Counted from the stretch's first letter, positions 42,628 through 53,203 are shown. The stretch: 64,000 nucleotides of DNA from Pseudomonas sp. S09G 359 (GCF_002843605.1 NZ_CP025263.1:2052501-2116500); one strand, 5' to 3'. The notes: generated by a model from the letters alone, not told the origin. Made by a program: numbers and translations.

Positions 42628-44393
42628 AGCGCCTGAGACAGCACGTCCATGCTGTCGATCACATGGATGCTGTAACCGGCCATATCCTTGGCGTGGTGCT
42701 TGGCCTGCGACGCCAACTCTGCCAGTTGGCTGGCGTCGAGTTGTCCACAAGCCTGTGGATACAAATGCACTACGCCGATAGACAGCGACAGCAAGGCAAA
42801 CTCCTGGCGCACGCCCTGGCGGTTCAAGGCCACGAAGCAGCCGGCATCCAGGTGCTCGGCACGGTAGAAGCGCCGGCATTGAGTGTGGAAGTCATCCAGC
42901 AATTGGTTGAGGCGCTTGCGCCAGTCCTGCGGGCCCAGCACCAGTAAAAAGTCATCGCCACCAATGTGCCCGACAAAGTCGCGGCTGGGGTCGACCCGGT
43001 CGTTCAGGCATTGCGCCAGGCACAGCAGCACCTCATCCCCACGCCCGTAGCCGTAGATATCATTGAACGGCTTGAAGCTGTCGATATCCACGTAGCAGAT
43101 CACCGATTCGCGCTGCTGCTGCAACAGCCGCGTGAGGCACTGCTGGATCGGCACGTTGCCGGGCAACAGGGTCAGTGGGTTGGCGTAGCGGGCCTGCTGG
43201 ATTTTCAGCTCGGTGATCAGCTTGAGCACGTCGATGACCCGGCCCAGGCCCAGGTAGTCGCCATTGAGCGTAATGATGAAATCTTCTTCGATGCGTTGCC
43301 GCGCGCGGCTGGTCAGCAACCGGCTGACTTGCTGCAGGGACTGGCTTAGCTCTACCGCGAGAAAATCATCGCTCATCAGCCGGCTGATGGGTTTGCGCGC
43401 AAACAGGTCGGTGGCGAATGGCTTGAGCAGGGCGTCGGACAGCGAGTGCCGGTGCACAATACCGACCGGGTGGCCGCGCCCATCCAGTACCGCCAGGGAG
43501 TTGAGGTTGGCCTGGCGCCGGAACGACTCCAGCACCTGGGCGGTGGCCGTGTCCTGATCCACCGCCGGTTGCTCATTGAGCAGGGCGCTGAGATCGCTGC
43601 CTTCTTCGCTCAGGGTGATATTGGCGGTGTCCGGCTTGGGCAGCATCAGGCGCGCTTCCTGCGGTGGGTTCTCCTGCGGGCGGCAAAGCAAGTAGCCCTG
43701 GACCAGGTCGACGCCCATCTCGGTCAGTACCGCCAGCTCCTCCGGCAGCTCGATGCCCTCGGCAATCACCTGGGCACGCGAGGCCCGCGCGATTTGCAGG
43801 ATAGAGCCGACAAACTCGCGCTTGAGCGCGTCCTGATGAATACCGTCGATAAAGTGCCGGTCGATCTTCACGTAGTCGGGGCGCAGCTCCGACCATAGCC
43901 GCAGGCTGGAATAGCCGGCGCCCAGGTCATCGAGGGCGATGGCGAAGCCCATGTCGCGGTAATGGTGCAGAGCGGTTTGCAGCAGGTCGAAATCGTCGGT
44001 GGGCGTCTGCTCGGTGAGTTCGATCACCACCTGGCTCGGCGGGATACCGAAGTCGCGCAGCAGTTGCAGGGTGCGCCCCGGCTGATGCGCCGTCTCCATC
44101 AGGGATTCCGGCGAGATATTGAGAAACAGCTTGCCCGGCAGCTTCTGTTCGCTGAAGCGTCGGCATGCGCTCTCGCGGCAGGCGATCTCCAGTTCACTCA
44201 GGCGCCCGGCGTGGCTGGCGACCGAGAACAGCGCGACGGGGGAGTGCAGCGGGCTGTTGGACGGCCCACGGCTGAGGGCTTCGTAGCCGAGGATGCGCCG
44301 TTCGGACAGGCAGATGATCGGTTGGAACAGACTGTGCAAACTACCTTGAGCCAGGATAGAGCCCAATGCACTCAGCTGTTCGGTCATGGTCAT
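42624..44393 (-). CDS. EAL-CBS-GGDEF cyclic-di-GMP protein
   Basis: About 589 aa. The N-terminal EAL domain (about 15-255) has the full catalytic set: YEALSRG, LFLNISPESL, ELTE, ALDDLGAGYSSL, VKIDR, AEGIE and VQGYLLCRPQ, so it should degrade cyclic di-GMP. A CBS pair follows (about 280-400). The C-terminal GGDEF domain (about 420-585) has DIDSFKPFNDIYGYGRGDEVL but reads GGDDF at the signature, so cyclase activity is uncertain. No membrane segment. ATG 44393 starts MTMTEQL; the frame to 44447 crosses the prc terminator. Confidence 0.88.
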   Translation of the reverse strand: MTMTEQLSALGSILAQGSLHSLFQPIICLSERRILGYEALSRGPSNSPLHSPVALFSVASHAGRLSELEIACRESACRRFSEQKLPGKLFLNISPESLMETAHQPGRTLQLLRDFGIPPSQVVIELTEQTPTDDFDLLQTALHHYRDMGFAIALDDLGAGYSSLRLWSELRPDYVKIDRHFIDGIHQDALKREFVGSILQIARASRAQVIAEGIELPEELAVLTEMGVDLVQGYLLCRPQENPPQEARLMLPKPDTANITLSEEGSDLSALLNEQPAVDQDTATAQVLESFRRQANLNSLAVLDGRGHPVGIVHRHSLSDALLKPFATDLFARKPISRLMSDDFLAVELSQSLQQVSRLLTSRARQRIEEDFIITLNGDYLGLGRVIDVLKLITELKIQQARYANPLTLLPGNVPIQQCLTRLLQQQRESVICYVDIDSFKPFNDIYGYGRGDEVLLCLAQCLNDRVDPSRDFVGHIGGDDFLLVLGPQDWRKRLNQLLDDFHTQCRRFYRAEHLDAGCFVALNRQGVRQEFALLSLSIGVVHLYPQACGQLDASQLAELASQAKHHAKDMAGYSIHVIDSMDVLSQAL

Positions 44394-44408
44394 GGCGATC
44401 TCAGTCGA

Positions 44409-44443
44409 AAAAAAAGGACCGCAGGCGGTAAGCCTGCGGTCCT
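44409..44443 (-). terminator. Terminator of prc
   Basis: AGGACCGCAGGC and GCCTGCGGTCCT enclose TTACC and are followed by TTTTTTTC on the minus strand. It ends about 15 bp before the EAL gene start, so that gene needs a promoter overlapping this hairpin or read-through. Confidence 0.9.
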
Positions 44444-44511
44444 TCATTTCACGACAGAATGATGTCTATATGATGACACTCCGGGGAGCGCTCACATTAA
44501 ATCGCCATCAT

Positions 44512-46593
44512 TTACTGCTTGGCCACCTGCTTGCTGATTTTCAGGTAGTCCAGCAGGATCCGGCCGGTCTCGGCCAGGTAGGCGTCGTCTTCCGGCTTGG
44601 TTTTTTCTGCTTCGGCCGGCAACGCATCTTCATCTTCTTTCTTCAGCTCCTTGAGTGGATCTTCACCCTTGGCCTTGCGGCGGATGTTCTCCAATACCAG
44701 TTGCTTGTTCTCGATGTCGGAGTGCTGCGCACGGCGGTCCACTTCATTGAGGCTGACGGTTTTTTCTTCCATCAGCTTCTTGGCCAGGGCCAGCTTGTCG
44801 CGGATAAACACGAACTCGGCATCCTTGGCGGAGCGGGTGTCGTGGTCAGCCTTCAACTGCGCCAGGAATGGCTTGAACGGGTCCGACGCGGGCTTGATCG
44901 CAGGGCGGATGGTGTCCCACGGCATGGCTTCCGGCAGGGCGCTTTCGCCGATTTCCTTGGTGTCGATGATCGACGGGAAATCGATATCCGGCAGCACGCC
45001 CTGGTGCTGGGTGCTCTGCCCGGAAACCCGGTAGAACTTGGCCAGCGTCAGTTTAAGCTCGCCATGGTTCAGCGGCTGGATGGTCTGCACGGTGCCTTTG
45101 CCGAAGGTCTGGCCGCCGATGATCAGCGCGCGGTGATAGTCCTGCATCGCGCCGGCGAAAATCTCCGAAGCGGACGCCGAGAGACGGTTGACCAGCAACG
45201 CCATCGGGCCTTTGTAGAACGCGCCTGGGTTCTCGTCTTCCAGCACGTCGACACGGCCGTCAGCGTTGCGTACCAACACGGTCGGGCCCTTGTCGATAAA
45301 CAGGCTGGTCAGCTCGGTGGCTTCCTGCAGGGAACCGCCGCCGTTGTTGCGCAGGTCGATGACCACGCCGTCGACTTTTTCCTTCTGCAGCTCTGTAAGA
45401 ATTTTCTTCACGTCACGGGTCGTGGACTTGTAGTCCGGGTCGCCGGCACGGAACGCCTTGAAGTCCAGGTAGAAGGCCGGGATCTCAATCACGCCCAGTT
45501 TGTAGTCCTTGCCATCCTGCTTGAGGTTGAGGACTTTCTTCTGCACGGCCTGGTCTTCGAGCTTCACCGCTTCACGGGTGATGGACACGATCTTGCTGGT
45601 CTGGTCGTTCGGTGCATTGGTGTGCGGAATCACTTCCAGGCGCACCACGCTGCCTTTCGGCCCACGGATCAGCTTGACCACTTCGTCCAGGCGCCAGCCG
45701 ACCACATCGACCATCTCTTTGTCGGCCTGGGCCACACCGATGATCTTGTCGGCCGGAGCGACCTGCTTGGTCTTGTCCGCCGGACCTGCCGGCACCAGGC
45801 GCACGATCTTGACCTGGTCATTGTCGCTTTGCAGGACGGCACCGATGCCTTCCAGCGACAGACTCATATTGATATCGAAGTTTTCCGCGTTATCTGGCGA
45901 CAGATAATTGGTGTGCGGATCGTAGGACATCGCGAAGGTGTTGATGTAAGCCTGGAAGATATCTTCGGCACGGGTCTGGTCCAGACGTGCCAGCTGATTC
46001 TTGTAGCGCTTGGTCAACAGTTCCTGGATCGCTTTAGGCTCTTTGCCGGCGATCTTCAGGCGCAGCACTTCGTCCTTGACGCGTTTGCGCCACAGGTCGT
46101 CGAGCGCGGCGGTGCTGGTCAGCCAAGGCGCGTCCTTGCGGTCCACCAGAAGGGTTTCCTTCTGGGTGAAGTCGAGCTTGTCGACGCCTTTGTCCAGCTC
46201 ACCCAAGGCGAAGTCCAGACGCGCTTTGACGCGGTCCAGGTAGCGCTTGTAGATGGTGAAGCCGGGCTGCAGGTCACCGCTCTTGAGGAAGTCGTCGAAC
46301 TGAGTCTTCCACTTATCGAACTCAGCGATATCGCTGGCCAGGAAGTAGCTGCGCGACGGATCCAGCAGCTTGAGGTAGCTGTCATAGATGATCACCGAGC
46401 GCGCGTCGTCCAGCGGCGGCTTGCTGTAGTGATGGCGCTTGAGCAACTCGACAACGTTAAGGCTGGCAATCACCTCATCGCGATCCGGCTGAAGGTTATC
46501 CCAGCTGTTGGCTGCGAACGTATTGGTCGACATCGACGCGAAGCCGAGACCAATGAAAAAAGCGAGGGCGGTGCTGGGGAATAAATGCTTCAT
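44512..46593 (-). CDS. prc: Carboxy-terminal processing protease Prc/Tsp
   Basis: 693-aa periplasmic S41A serine protease. ATG 46593 begins the signal peptide MKHLFPSTALAFFIGLGFAS (cleaved after TFA). A helical N-terminal domain (LKRHHYSKPPLDD, DPSRSYFLASDIAEF) precedes a PDZ domain (GIGAVLQSDNDQVKIVRLVPAGPADK, about 245-290). The catalytic core has Ser in RLSASASEIFAGAMQDY and Lys in GGQTFGKGTVQ. The C-terminal DUF3340-like part matches E. coli Prc. It trims penicillin-binding and other envelope proteins and degrades tagged substrates. Confidence 0.95.
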   Translation of the reverse strand: MKHLFPSTALAFFIGLGFASMSTNTFAANSWDNLQPDRDEVIASLNVVELLKRHHYSKPPLDDARSVIIYDSYLKLLDPSRSYFLASDIAEFDKWKTQFDDFLKSGDLQPGFTIYKRYLDRVKARLDFALGELDKGVDKLDFTQKETLLVDRKDAPWLTSTAALDDLWRKRVKDEVLRLKIAGKEPKAIQELLTKRYKNQLARLDQTRAEDIFQAYINTFAMSYDPHTNYLSPDNAENFDINMSLSLEGIGAVLQSDNDQVKIVRLVPAGPADKTKQVAPADKIIGVAQADKEMVDVVGWRLDEVVKLIRGPKGSVVRLEVIPHTNAPNDQTSKIVSITREAVKLEDQAVQKKVLNLKQDGKDYKLGVIEIPAFYLDFKAFRAGDPDYKSTTRDVKKILTELQKEKVDGVVIDLRNNGGGSLQEATELTSLFIDKGPTVLVRNADGRVDVLEDENPGAFYKGPMALLVNRLSASASEIFAGAMQDYHRALIIGGQTFGKGTVQTIQPLNHGELKLTLAKFYRVSGQSTQHQGVLPDIDFPSIIDTKEIGESALPEAMPWDTIRPAIKPASDPFKPFLAQLKADHDTRSAKDAEFVFIRDKLALAKKLMEEKTVSLNEVDRRAQHSDIENKQLVLENIRRKAKGEDPLKELKKEDEDALPAEAEKTKPEDDAYLAETGRILLDYLKISKQVAKQ

Positions 46594-46677
46594 GCTGATT
46601 CGACGCGGGGGCAATTGATAACGCATATTAGGCCGTCTTTGAGGGAGCCGGTTCCATATGGTCCGGTCGCATAATGC

Positions 46678-46705
46678 AAAAAGCCCGGCGCTACAGCTTC
46701 GGGCT
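46678..46705 (-). terminator. Terminator-like hairpin in the prc leader
   Basis: AGCCCG and CGGGCT (minus strand) with a 12-base loop, followed by TTTTGC. It lies 85 bp before the prc start with no gene upstream on that strand, so it could be an attenuator or the end of a short RNA. Confidence 0.35.
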
Positions 46706-46731
46706 CAGTCCAGACTCACTATGGAGGCACT

Positions 46732-47694
46732 GTGAAAGCATTGCAAGGCGTTGAAGGTCATGTGGAGTGGCTGGAAGAGCCAAGTCCTACCTGCGATGTA
46801 GGCCAAGTTCGCATTCGAGTGGCGGCGGCGGGCCTCAACCGCGCCGATTTATTGCAGCGGGCGGGGCTCTATCCGCCGCCGCCGGGTGCCAGCCCTGTGC
46901 TGGGCCTGGAGTGTTCCGGGGTGATAAGCGAAGTCGGTGCGGGCTCGTCCTGGCAGGTAGGTGACCGCGTTTGCGCACTGCTGGCCGGCGGCGGCATGGC
47001 CGAAGAAGTGGTGGTGGATGCCCGTCACGTGCTGGCGGTGCCGGACGGGTTGTCGCTGGTCGAAGCGGCGGCATTGCCTGAGGTGTACAGCACCGCATGG
47101 CTCAACCTGTTCCAGCTGGCGGGCCTCAAGCCCGGTGAGAAAGTCTTGCTGCATGCCGGCGCCAGTGGCGTCGGCTCGGCCGCAGTCCAGCTGTGCAAGG
47201 CGTTTGGCAGCCCGTGCTGGGTCAGCGTCGGCTCGGCGGAGCGCCTGGCCTACTGCGAAGCCTTGGGCGCCCAGGGCGGGGTGGTACGTACCGACGGCAT
47301 CGAAGGGCTGCGGGATTTCGGGCCGTTCGATGTGATCCTCGACCCGGTGGGCGGCAACTATGCGGCGCTGGACCTCAAGCTGCTGGCCCTGGACGGTCGC
47401 TGGGTGTTGATCGGCCTGATGGGTGGCCGCGAGGCACAACTGGACCTGGCCCAGGTGCTGGGCAAGCGTATTCAGTTGCTGGGCTCGACCCTGCGCAGCC
47501 GCAGTGATCAGTTCAAGGCCGACCTGTTGAGTGATTTGAGCCAACACGTATGGCCGTTGTTTGTTGAGGGCCGCTTGCGCCCGCAGTTGGCCAAGACCTT
47601 CCCGATCAAGGACGCCGAGGCGGCGTTTGAAGCGCTGGCGACTAATCAGATTTCCGGGAAGTTGGTGTTGGTGATTGACGAAAGCCTGGCCTGA
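46732..47694 (+). CDS. NAD(P)H:quinone oxidoreductase, PIG3-like
   Basis: 320-aa medium-chain dehydrogenase/reductase without zinc ligands. The GroES-like half carries AAGLNRADLLQRAGLYPPPPGASPVLGLECSGVI, typical of the TP53I3/QorB-type group. The Rossmann half has LLHAGASGVGSAAVQLCKAFG for NADPH binding. It would reduce quinones by single-electron or hydride transfer. GTG 46732 follows TATGGAGG. Divergent from prc. Confidence 0.9.
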   Translation: MKALQGVEGHVEWLEEPSPTCDVGQVRIRVAAAGLNRADLLQRAGLYPPPPGASPVLGLECSGVISEVGAGSSWQVGDRVCALLAGGGMAEEVVVDARHVLAVPDGLSLVEAAALPEVYSTAWLNLFQLAGLKPGEKVLLHAGASGVGSAAVQLCKAFGSPCWVSVGSAERLAYCEALGAQGGVVRTDGIEGLRDFGPFDVILDPVGGNYAALDLKLLALDGRWVLIGLMGGREAQLDLAQVLGKRIQLLGSTLRSRSDQFKADLLSDLSQHVWPLFVEGRLRPQLAKTFPIKDAEAAFEALATNQISGKLVLVIDESLA

Positions 47695-47717
47695 TTTCGA
47701 GTTGCAATACGGTCAAT

Positions 47718-47804
47718 GTGGGAGGGGGCTTGCCCCCGATGGCGGTGTGTCAGATGAAATATTCTTCACTGAAACACCGCCATCGGGGGCAAGCCCCCTC
47801 CCAC
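47718..47804. repeat. REP pair
   Basis: GTGGGAGGGGGCTTGCCCCC with its inverted copy ending at 47804, 87 bp, between two converging genes. Confidence 0.92.
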
Positions 47805-47831
47805 ATTTGATTGCATTTCAACCCAGGAGAG

Positions 47832-48485
47832 TCAGATCCAGTGGTGGATTGGCCAGCCAGCCTTTTCTGCATGCTCGCGCAACACCGGGTCCGGGTTCAC
47901 CACTTGCGGGTGATCTACCTTGAGCAGCAACGGCAAATCATTGCGCGAATCCGAATAAAAATACGCCCCTTCCAGGCTTTCACCTTCCTGCTCCAACCAT
48001 TCCAGCAACCGCGTGATCTTGCCCTCGCGATAAGTCAGTACACCCACGGTACGGCCGCTGTACACGCCATGGCTGACCTCCAGATCGATCCCCAGCACTT
48101 CATCAATACCGATACGCGCCGCGATCGGCGTCACCAGGTGCGTGCCCGAAGCGGAAATCACCAGGACCCGGTCGCCATTCGCGCGGTGGCGGGCGATGGT
48201 CTTGGTGGCGTCGCTGTAGATCAATGGCTCGATGATGTCCTCGACCCAAGGCTCCACCAGGTGGTCGATTTCTTCCGGGGTGCGGCCGATCATCGGCTCC
48301 AGGCTGAAGTCCATGAAGTCTTCCATGGCCAGCTCGCCTCGGCTGTAGGCGGCCATCAGCTCGTCGTTGCGGCGCATGAACGACTCGGGGTCGACCCAGC
48401 CCAGGCGGCCCATCTGCTCGCTCCACAGGGTGGCGCAGTCGCCGTGGATCAAGGTGTCGTCCAGATCAAAAATTACCAATGCCAT
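47832..48485 (-). CDS. HAD-IB phosphatase (SerB-like)
   Basis: 217-aa phosphohydrolase. Motif I is FDLDDTLIHGD (nucleophile Asp near residue 7), motif II is VISASGT, motif III/IV is YFYSDSRNDLPLL. The helical C1 cap and spacing match the HAD-IB group that includes phosphoserine and phosphorylcholine phosphatases. It lies 29 bp after the ABC ATPase gene, last in the Pho-box-controlled locus, and probably releases phosphate from an imported or intermediate phosphomonoester. The exact substrate is unknown. Confidence 0.85.
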   Translation of the reverse strand: MALVIFDLDDTLIHGDCATLWSEQMGRLGWVDPESFMRRNDELMAAYSRGELAMEDFMDFSLEPMIGRTPEEIDHLVEPWVEDIIEPLIYSDATKTIARHRANGDRVLVISASGTHLVTPIAARIGIDEVLGIDLEVSHGVYSGRTVGVLTYREGKITRLLEWLEQEGESLEGAYFYSDSRNDLPLLLKVDHPQVVNPDPVLREHAEKAGWPIHHWI

Positions 48486-48514
48486 CCGTTACGCTCTCTG
48501 ATTGAATCGTTGCG

Positions 48515-49500
<986 letters not shown>

Positions 49501-49504
<4 letters not shown>

Positions 49505-50301
49505 TGGCTTTTGTCCTTGTTCAAGATATTGGCGGCCCAGGTCAGCACCAGCACAAAGAAGAAATAGGAGATGACCACGGCACTGGTGAAGTGGCCGCTG
49601 CTGTTGCGCATGTTGTTGAGGTACACCTGCAGGGTCTCGTAGCGGGTGCCCACGAGGATGTTGGCGAACACGAACTCGCCGAACAGGAACGAGAACGACA
49701 GCAGCAGCGCCACCATCAGGCCTTTGCGCAGGTTCGGCAGCACCACGAAAATGGCCGCCTGCCAGGTGCTGGCGCCGAGCAGTTGCGAGGCGTCCATCAG
49801 GTCACGCAGGTTGATCGCTTGCAGGTTGTTGGTGATCGCGCGGTACATGAACGGCAGCGCGACGGTGAAGTAGCAACCGATCAGGATCCACGGCGTGCCT
49901 ACCATCGCCAGTGGCCCGGAGCCGTAGAGTTGCAGCAGGCCCACCGACGACACCACCGGCGGCACCGCAAAGGGCAGCAGGATCAGGATGTTCATCAGCG
50001 CATCCAGCTTGGGGAAGTGGTAATGCACCACAAACAGCAGCGGCAGAATCAGCACCACCGACAGCACCAGCGCGCCGACGCACACCAGCAGCGACTGCCC
50101 GAACGCCATCAGAAAGCGTGGGTCGCTCCACAGCTGCACGTACCATTTCACGGTAAAGCCGGCGGGCAGGATGGTTGCTGACCAACTGCTGGCAATGGAG
50201 TAGACGAAGGTACCGATCAGCGGCAACACCAGGATCGCAAACAGCAGGTACACCACCACGCGGTGGTAGAGGGAGGCCGGGCCGGCTTCAGCGCGAGACA
50301 T
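49501..50301 (-). CDS. ABC importer permease 2 (PhnV/PotC-like)
   Basis: 266-aa inner-membrane permease with six helices and the EAA-type cytoplasmic loop LRDLMDASQLLGASTWQAAIFVVLPNLRKGLMVALLLSF near residues 165-205. It starts at ATG 50301, overlapping the upstream permease by 14 bp. It forms the channel with the product of 50288-51133. Confidence 0.88.
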
Positions 50302-51133
50302 GGTAGCTCCTCTTGAGCAGCAGTTGATGGACCACGGTGACTACGGTCATCAGCGCCACCAGCACCACGGCCAGGGCGCTGGCCATGTTCGGGTCGAGTG
50401 ACACGTCACCGGAGACCAGGCCCGCGATACGGATCGGCAGCACGTTGAAGTTGCCGGTGGTCAAGGCATACACCGTGGCGTAGGCGCCGAGGGCATTGGC
50501 CAGCAGGATTACAAAAGTACCCAGCAGTGCCGGCGTGAGCACCGGCAGGCCGATATGCCGCCAGAACTGCCAGCCATTTGCGCCGAGCAACGCCGCGGAT
50601 TCGCGCCAATCTTCGCGCAGCGCATCAAAGGCCGGGTACAGCAGCAGCACGCCGAGGGGAATCTGGAAGTAGGTGTAGAGGATGATCAAGCCGGTTTTGG
50701 AGTACAGGTTGAAATCCTGGATGATCCCCGCCTGCTTGAGCATGATGGTGATGCTGCCGTTGAACCCCAGCAAAATGATGAACGCGAAGGCCAGGGGCAC
50801 GCCGGCAAAGTTACTGGTCATGTTGGCGAAGGCGGTGACGAAGTTGCGCAGCGGCGAATCCACCCGGCGCAGCGAGTAACTGCCCAGCGTGGCGATGATG
50901 ATGCCGAAGATGCTGGAGTAGAAACTGATCTCCAGGCTGAACTGGATCGCCTGCAGGTAGAACTTCGAGCTGAAGATGCGGGTGAAATTATCCAGGCCCC
51001 AGCCGGATTCTTCGGTTTGCAGGCTGTTGATCAGCACCCATACCAGCGGGGCGATTTCGAACACGATAAAGAACAGTGCGAAGGGCACCAGGCATAGCAG
51101 CGCCAGCCATTTGCCGCGCGTCATGGCATTCAC
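50288..51133 (-). CDS. ABC importer permease 1 (PhnU/PotB-like)
   Basis: About 281 aa, six helices, EAA-like loop PAFDALREDWRESAALLGANGWQFWRHIGLPVLTPALLGTF. GTG 51133 overlaps the upstream stop (GTGA) and has GGAG 8 bases upstream; ATG 51124 is an alternative. Part of the coupled cassette running from 51936 to 47832. Confidence 0.87.
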   Translation of the reverse strand: MNAMTRGKWLALLCLVPFALFFIVFEIAPLVWVLINSLQTEESGWGLDNFTRIFSSKFYLQAIQFSLEISFYSSIFGIIIATLGSYSLRRVDSPLRNFVTAFANMTSNFAGVPLAFAFIILLGFNGSITIMLKQAGIIQDFNLYSKTGLIILYTYFQIPLGVLLLYPAFDALREDWRESAALLGANGWQFWRHIGLPVLTPALLGTFVILLANALGAYATVYALTTGNFNVLPIRIAGLVSGDVSLDPNMASALAVVLVALMTVVTVVHQLLLKRSYHVSR

Positions 51134-51936
51134 TTGAGCAGCTCCCGGCATACAGGTTTGTCGTGGGGTACACCCAACAGTTCGCAGATGGTGCCGCACA
51201 GCTCGGTCTGTTTCGGCGCGGCGTTGGCATCCAGGCTGAACGCATCGCCGAGCACAAACAGCGGCACTTCGCGCTCCTCCGGCAGCAGGCCGTTGTGGGA
51301 GCGGTCGTTGTTCATGCCGTGGTCGGCGGTCACCAATAGCTGGTAGCCGGCGTCGAGCCAGCCTTGCAGGTAGTCGGCCAGGATGATGTCGGCCGAGCGT
51401 GCGCTGTTGCGGTATTGCGGGGTATCGAGGCCGTGCTTGTGGCCGGCGTCGTCGATATTCATCGGGTGCACCACCAGGAAGTCCGGCGCGTGCTTGAGCC
51501 GCAGGCTTTCGGCGTCGGCAAACAGGTGTGAATCCGGGTAATGGTCATTCCAATAGAAATGCCCGTGCTGGATCGCCAGCGCCTTGTCGTCGGTATGACG
51601 ATCCCGGGCGGCGAGAAAGGGCGTGCGGTTATACAACTCGCTCACCCAGTGATAAGCCGCCGCTGCGGTGCTGAGGCCGGCGTCGGTGGCGTAATGGAAA
51701 ATGCTGCGCTGGTTGGACAGGCGCGAGACGTTGTTGTGCACGATGCCGCTCTGGATCGGTGGCACGCCGGTGAGGATGCACTCATACAGCGGGCGGGACA
51801 GGGCGGGCAGTTCACATTCCAGTGTGTAGAGGGCTGCGCGTCCTGCGCCGACATAGGCCTGCAAGTGCCCCATGGCGTGCCTCGCAACCTCGAAATTCAG
51901 GCCGTCGAGCACGACAAGGATGACAGTGTGCTTCAT
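51130..51936 (-). CDS. Alkaline-phosphatase-superfamily phosphodiesterase (NPP-like)
   Basis: 268-aa enzyme. Metal and catalytic segments are VVLDGLNFEVARH (Asp ligand), a nucleophile region PALSRPLYECILTGVPP, HPMNIDDAGHKHG (Asp and His ligands) and TADHGMNND (Asp, His ligands). This order fits the nucleotide pyrophosphatase/phosphodiesterase or phosphonoacetate-hydrolase side of the superfamily. No signal peptide is seen from ATG 51936, so it should act in the cytoplasm after import. Coupled to the permease genes by a 4-bp overlap. The substrate is inferred to contain phosphorus from enzyme class and the upstream Pho boxes. Confidence 0.82.
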   Translation of the reverse strand: MKHTVILVVLDGLNFEVARHAMGHLQAYVGAGRAALYTLECELPALSRPLYECILTGVPPIQSGIVHNNVSRLSNQRSIFHYATDAGLSTAAAAYHWVSELYNRTPFLAARDRHTDDKALAIQHGHFYWNDHYPDSHLFADAESLRLKHAPDFLVVHPMNIDDAGHKHGLDTPQYRNSARSADIILADYLQGWLDAGYQLLVTADHGMNNDRSHNGLLPEEREVPLFVLGDAFSLDANAAPKQTELCGTICELLGVPHDKPVCRELLK

Positions 51937-51996
51937 GGGGGCTGGCGCTCCGCAACAGAAGGTTTGACTCGGTATCAACTTGGAATGGGATCAAGT

Positions 51997-52083
51997 GTGG
52001 GAGGGGGCTTGCCCCCGATTACGGTGTGTCAGTGAGCGCATCTGTGACTGACTCACCGCTACCGGGCGCAAGCCCCCTCCCAC
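51997..52083. repeat. REP pair inside the organophosphorus operon
   Basis: GTGGGAGGGGGCTTGCCCCC at 51997 with an inverted copy ending at 52083. It sits between the binding-protein gene and the hydrolase/permease genes, where it may protect the upstream mRNA and so raise binding-protein levels. Confidence 0.9.
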
Positions 52084-52126
52084 AAAAGCCTCTTCCCACA
52101 GTGGATTTCCAATGTGGGAAACAGGC

Positions 52127-53203
52127 TTACTTCATTTCTACGATGACCTGCTCGTTCCACAGCTGCGGCAGCTTCTTGGACGTGGCTTCCCACGCATCGG
52201 CGTCCTTGATCGGCTGCGGGTTGGCCTTGGTGTACTGCTCGCCCGGAATCAGGTTCTTGGCGATATCAGCCGGCAGTTTCAAGTCGGTTTCAGCACGGAT
52301 CGGACGCGCATTGCCCTTGGCCAGGTTGAGCTGGCCAGCATCGCTGAAGATGTATTCGCGGGTCAGCTTGGCGGCGTTCGGGTGCTTGGCGTATTTGTTG
52401 ATGATGGTGGTGTAGCCGGATTTCACCGAGCCGTCCGACGGGATCAGCACCACGTAGTCATCCGGGTTGGCCATCTTGGCTTTGTAGCTCAGGCCGTTGA
52501 AATCCCAGACGATGCCCACTTCGACTTCGCCTTTTTCCATGGTGGCGATGGTCGGGTTGGACAGCGACAGACGACCTTGCTGGGCGATCTTGGTGAAGAA
52601 CTGCAGGCCTGGGGCGATGTTTTTCTCGTCGCCTTTATTGGCAATGGCCGCTGCCAGTACCGCGTTGGAGGCTTGTGCCGCCGTGCTCACGTCACCGACC
52701 GAGACCTTGTATTTGCCGGTTTGCAGGTCCGCCCAGCTGTGGGGGATTTCGGAACCGTGCAGCAGCTTCTTGTTGACGATAAAGGCGATGGTGCCGGTGT
52801 AGGCCAGGGCCCAGTGACCGTCTTTGTCTTTTGCCCAATCCGGTACCGAAGCCCAGGTGGACGGTTTGTACGGCTGGGTGACTTCCTGTTTCACCGCAAT
52901 CGGGCCGAAGGCCGCGCCCACGTCGCCGATATCGGCGCTGGCGTTGTCTTTTTCAGCCTTGAACTTGGCGATTTCCTGGGCCGAGCTCATGTCGGTGTCG
53001 ATGTGCTTGAGGCCGTAGGTCTTGGCCAGGTCTTCCCAGGTGCCTTTCCAGTTGGCCCAGTCGTCGGGCATGCCGACACTGTTCACGGCGCCTTCAGACT
53101 TGGCGGCAGCTTCAAGGGTTTTTAGATCGGTATCAGCAGCCATGGCGGCGGTGCACATGGCAATGGTCGAGCCTAACAGTGATGCCAGGAAAAGCTGTTT
53201 CAT
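52127..53203 (-). CDS. Periplasmic substrate-binding protein of the organophosphorus importer
   Basis: 358 aa. Signal peptide MKQLFLASLLGSTIAMCTAAMAA, then a type II periplasmic-binding fold of the family-1/PhnS-like group (ADIGDVGAAFGPIAVKQEV, YTGTIAFIVNKKLLHG, GIVWDFNGLSYKAKM, YVVLIPSDGSV). AAGGAGCT gives a strong ribosome site before ATG 53203. It is first in the operon and divergent from the GntR regulator, with a Pho-box-like element and a -10 box upstream. Confidence 0.88.
   Translation of the reverse strand: MKQLFLASLLGSTIAMCTAAMAADTDLKTLEAAAKSEGAVNSVGMPDDWANWKGTWEDLAKTYGLKHIDTDMSSAQEIAKFKAEKDNASADIGDVGAAFGPIAVKQEVTQPYKPSTWASVPDWAKDKDGHWALAYTGTIAFIVNKKLLHGSEIPHSWADLQTGKYKVSVGDVSTAAQASNAVLAAAIANKGDEKNIAPGLQFFTKIAQQGRLSLSNPTIATMEKGEVEVGIVWDFNGLSYKAKMANPDDYVVLIPSDGSVKSGYTTIINKYAKHPNAAKLTREYIFSDAGQLNLAKGNARPIRAETDLKLPADIAKNLIPGEQYTKANPQPIKDADAWEATSKKLPQLWNEQVIVEMK

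Noticed and set aside
44386..46584. A 732-codon open frame on the plus strand
   Set aside because: It is antisense to prc, which has all S41 protease motifs. High GC at third positions keeps the opposite frame open; the translation has no family motif.
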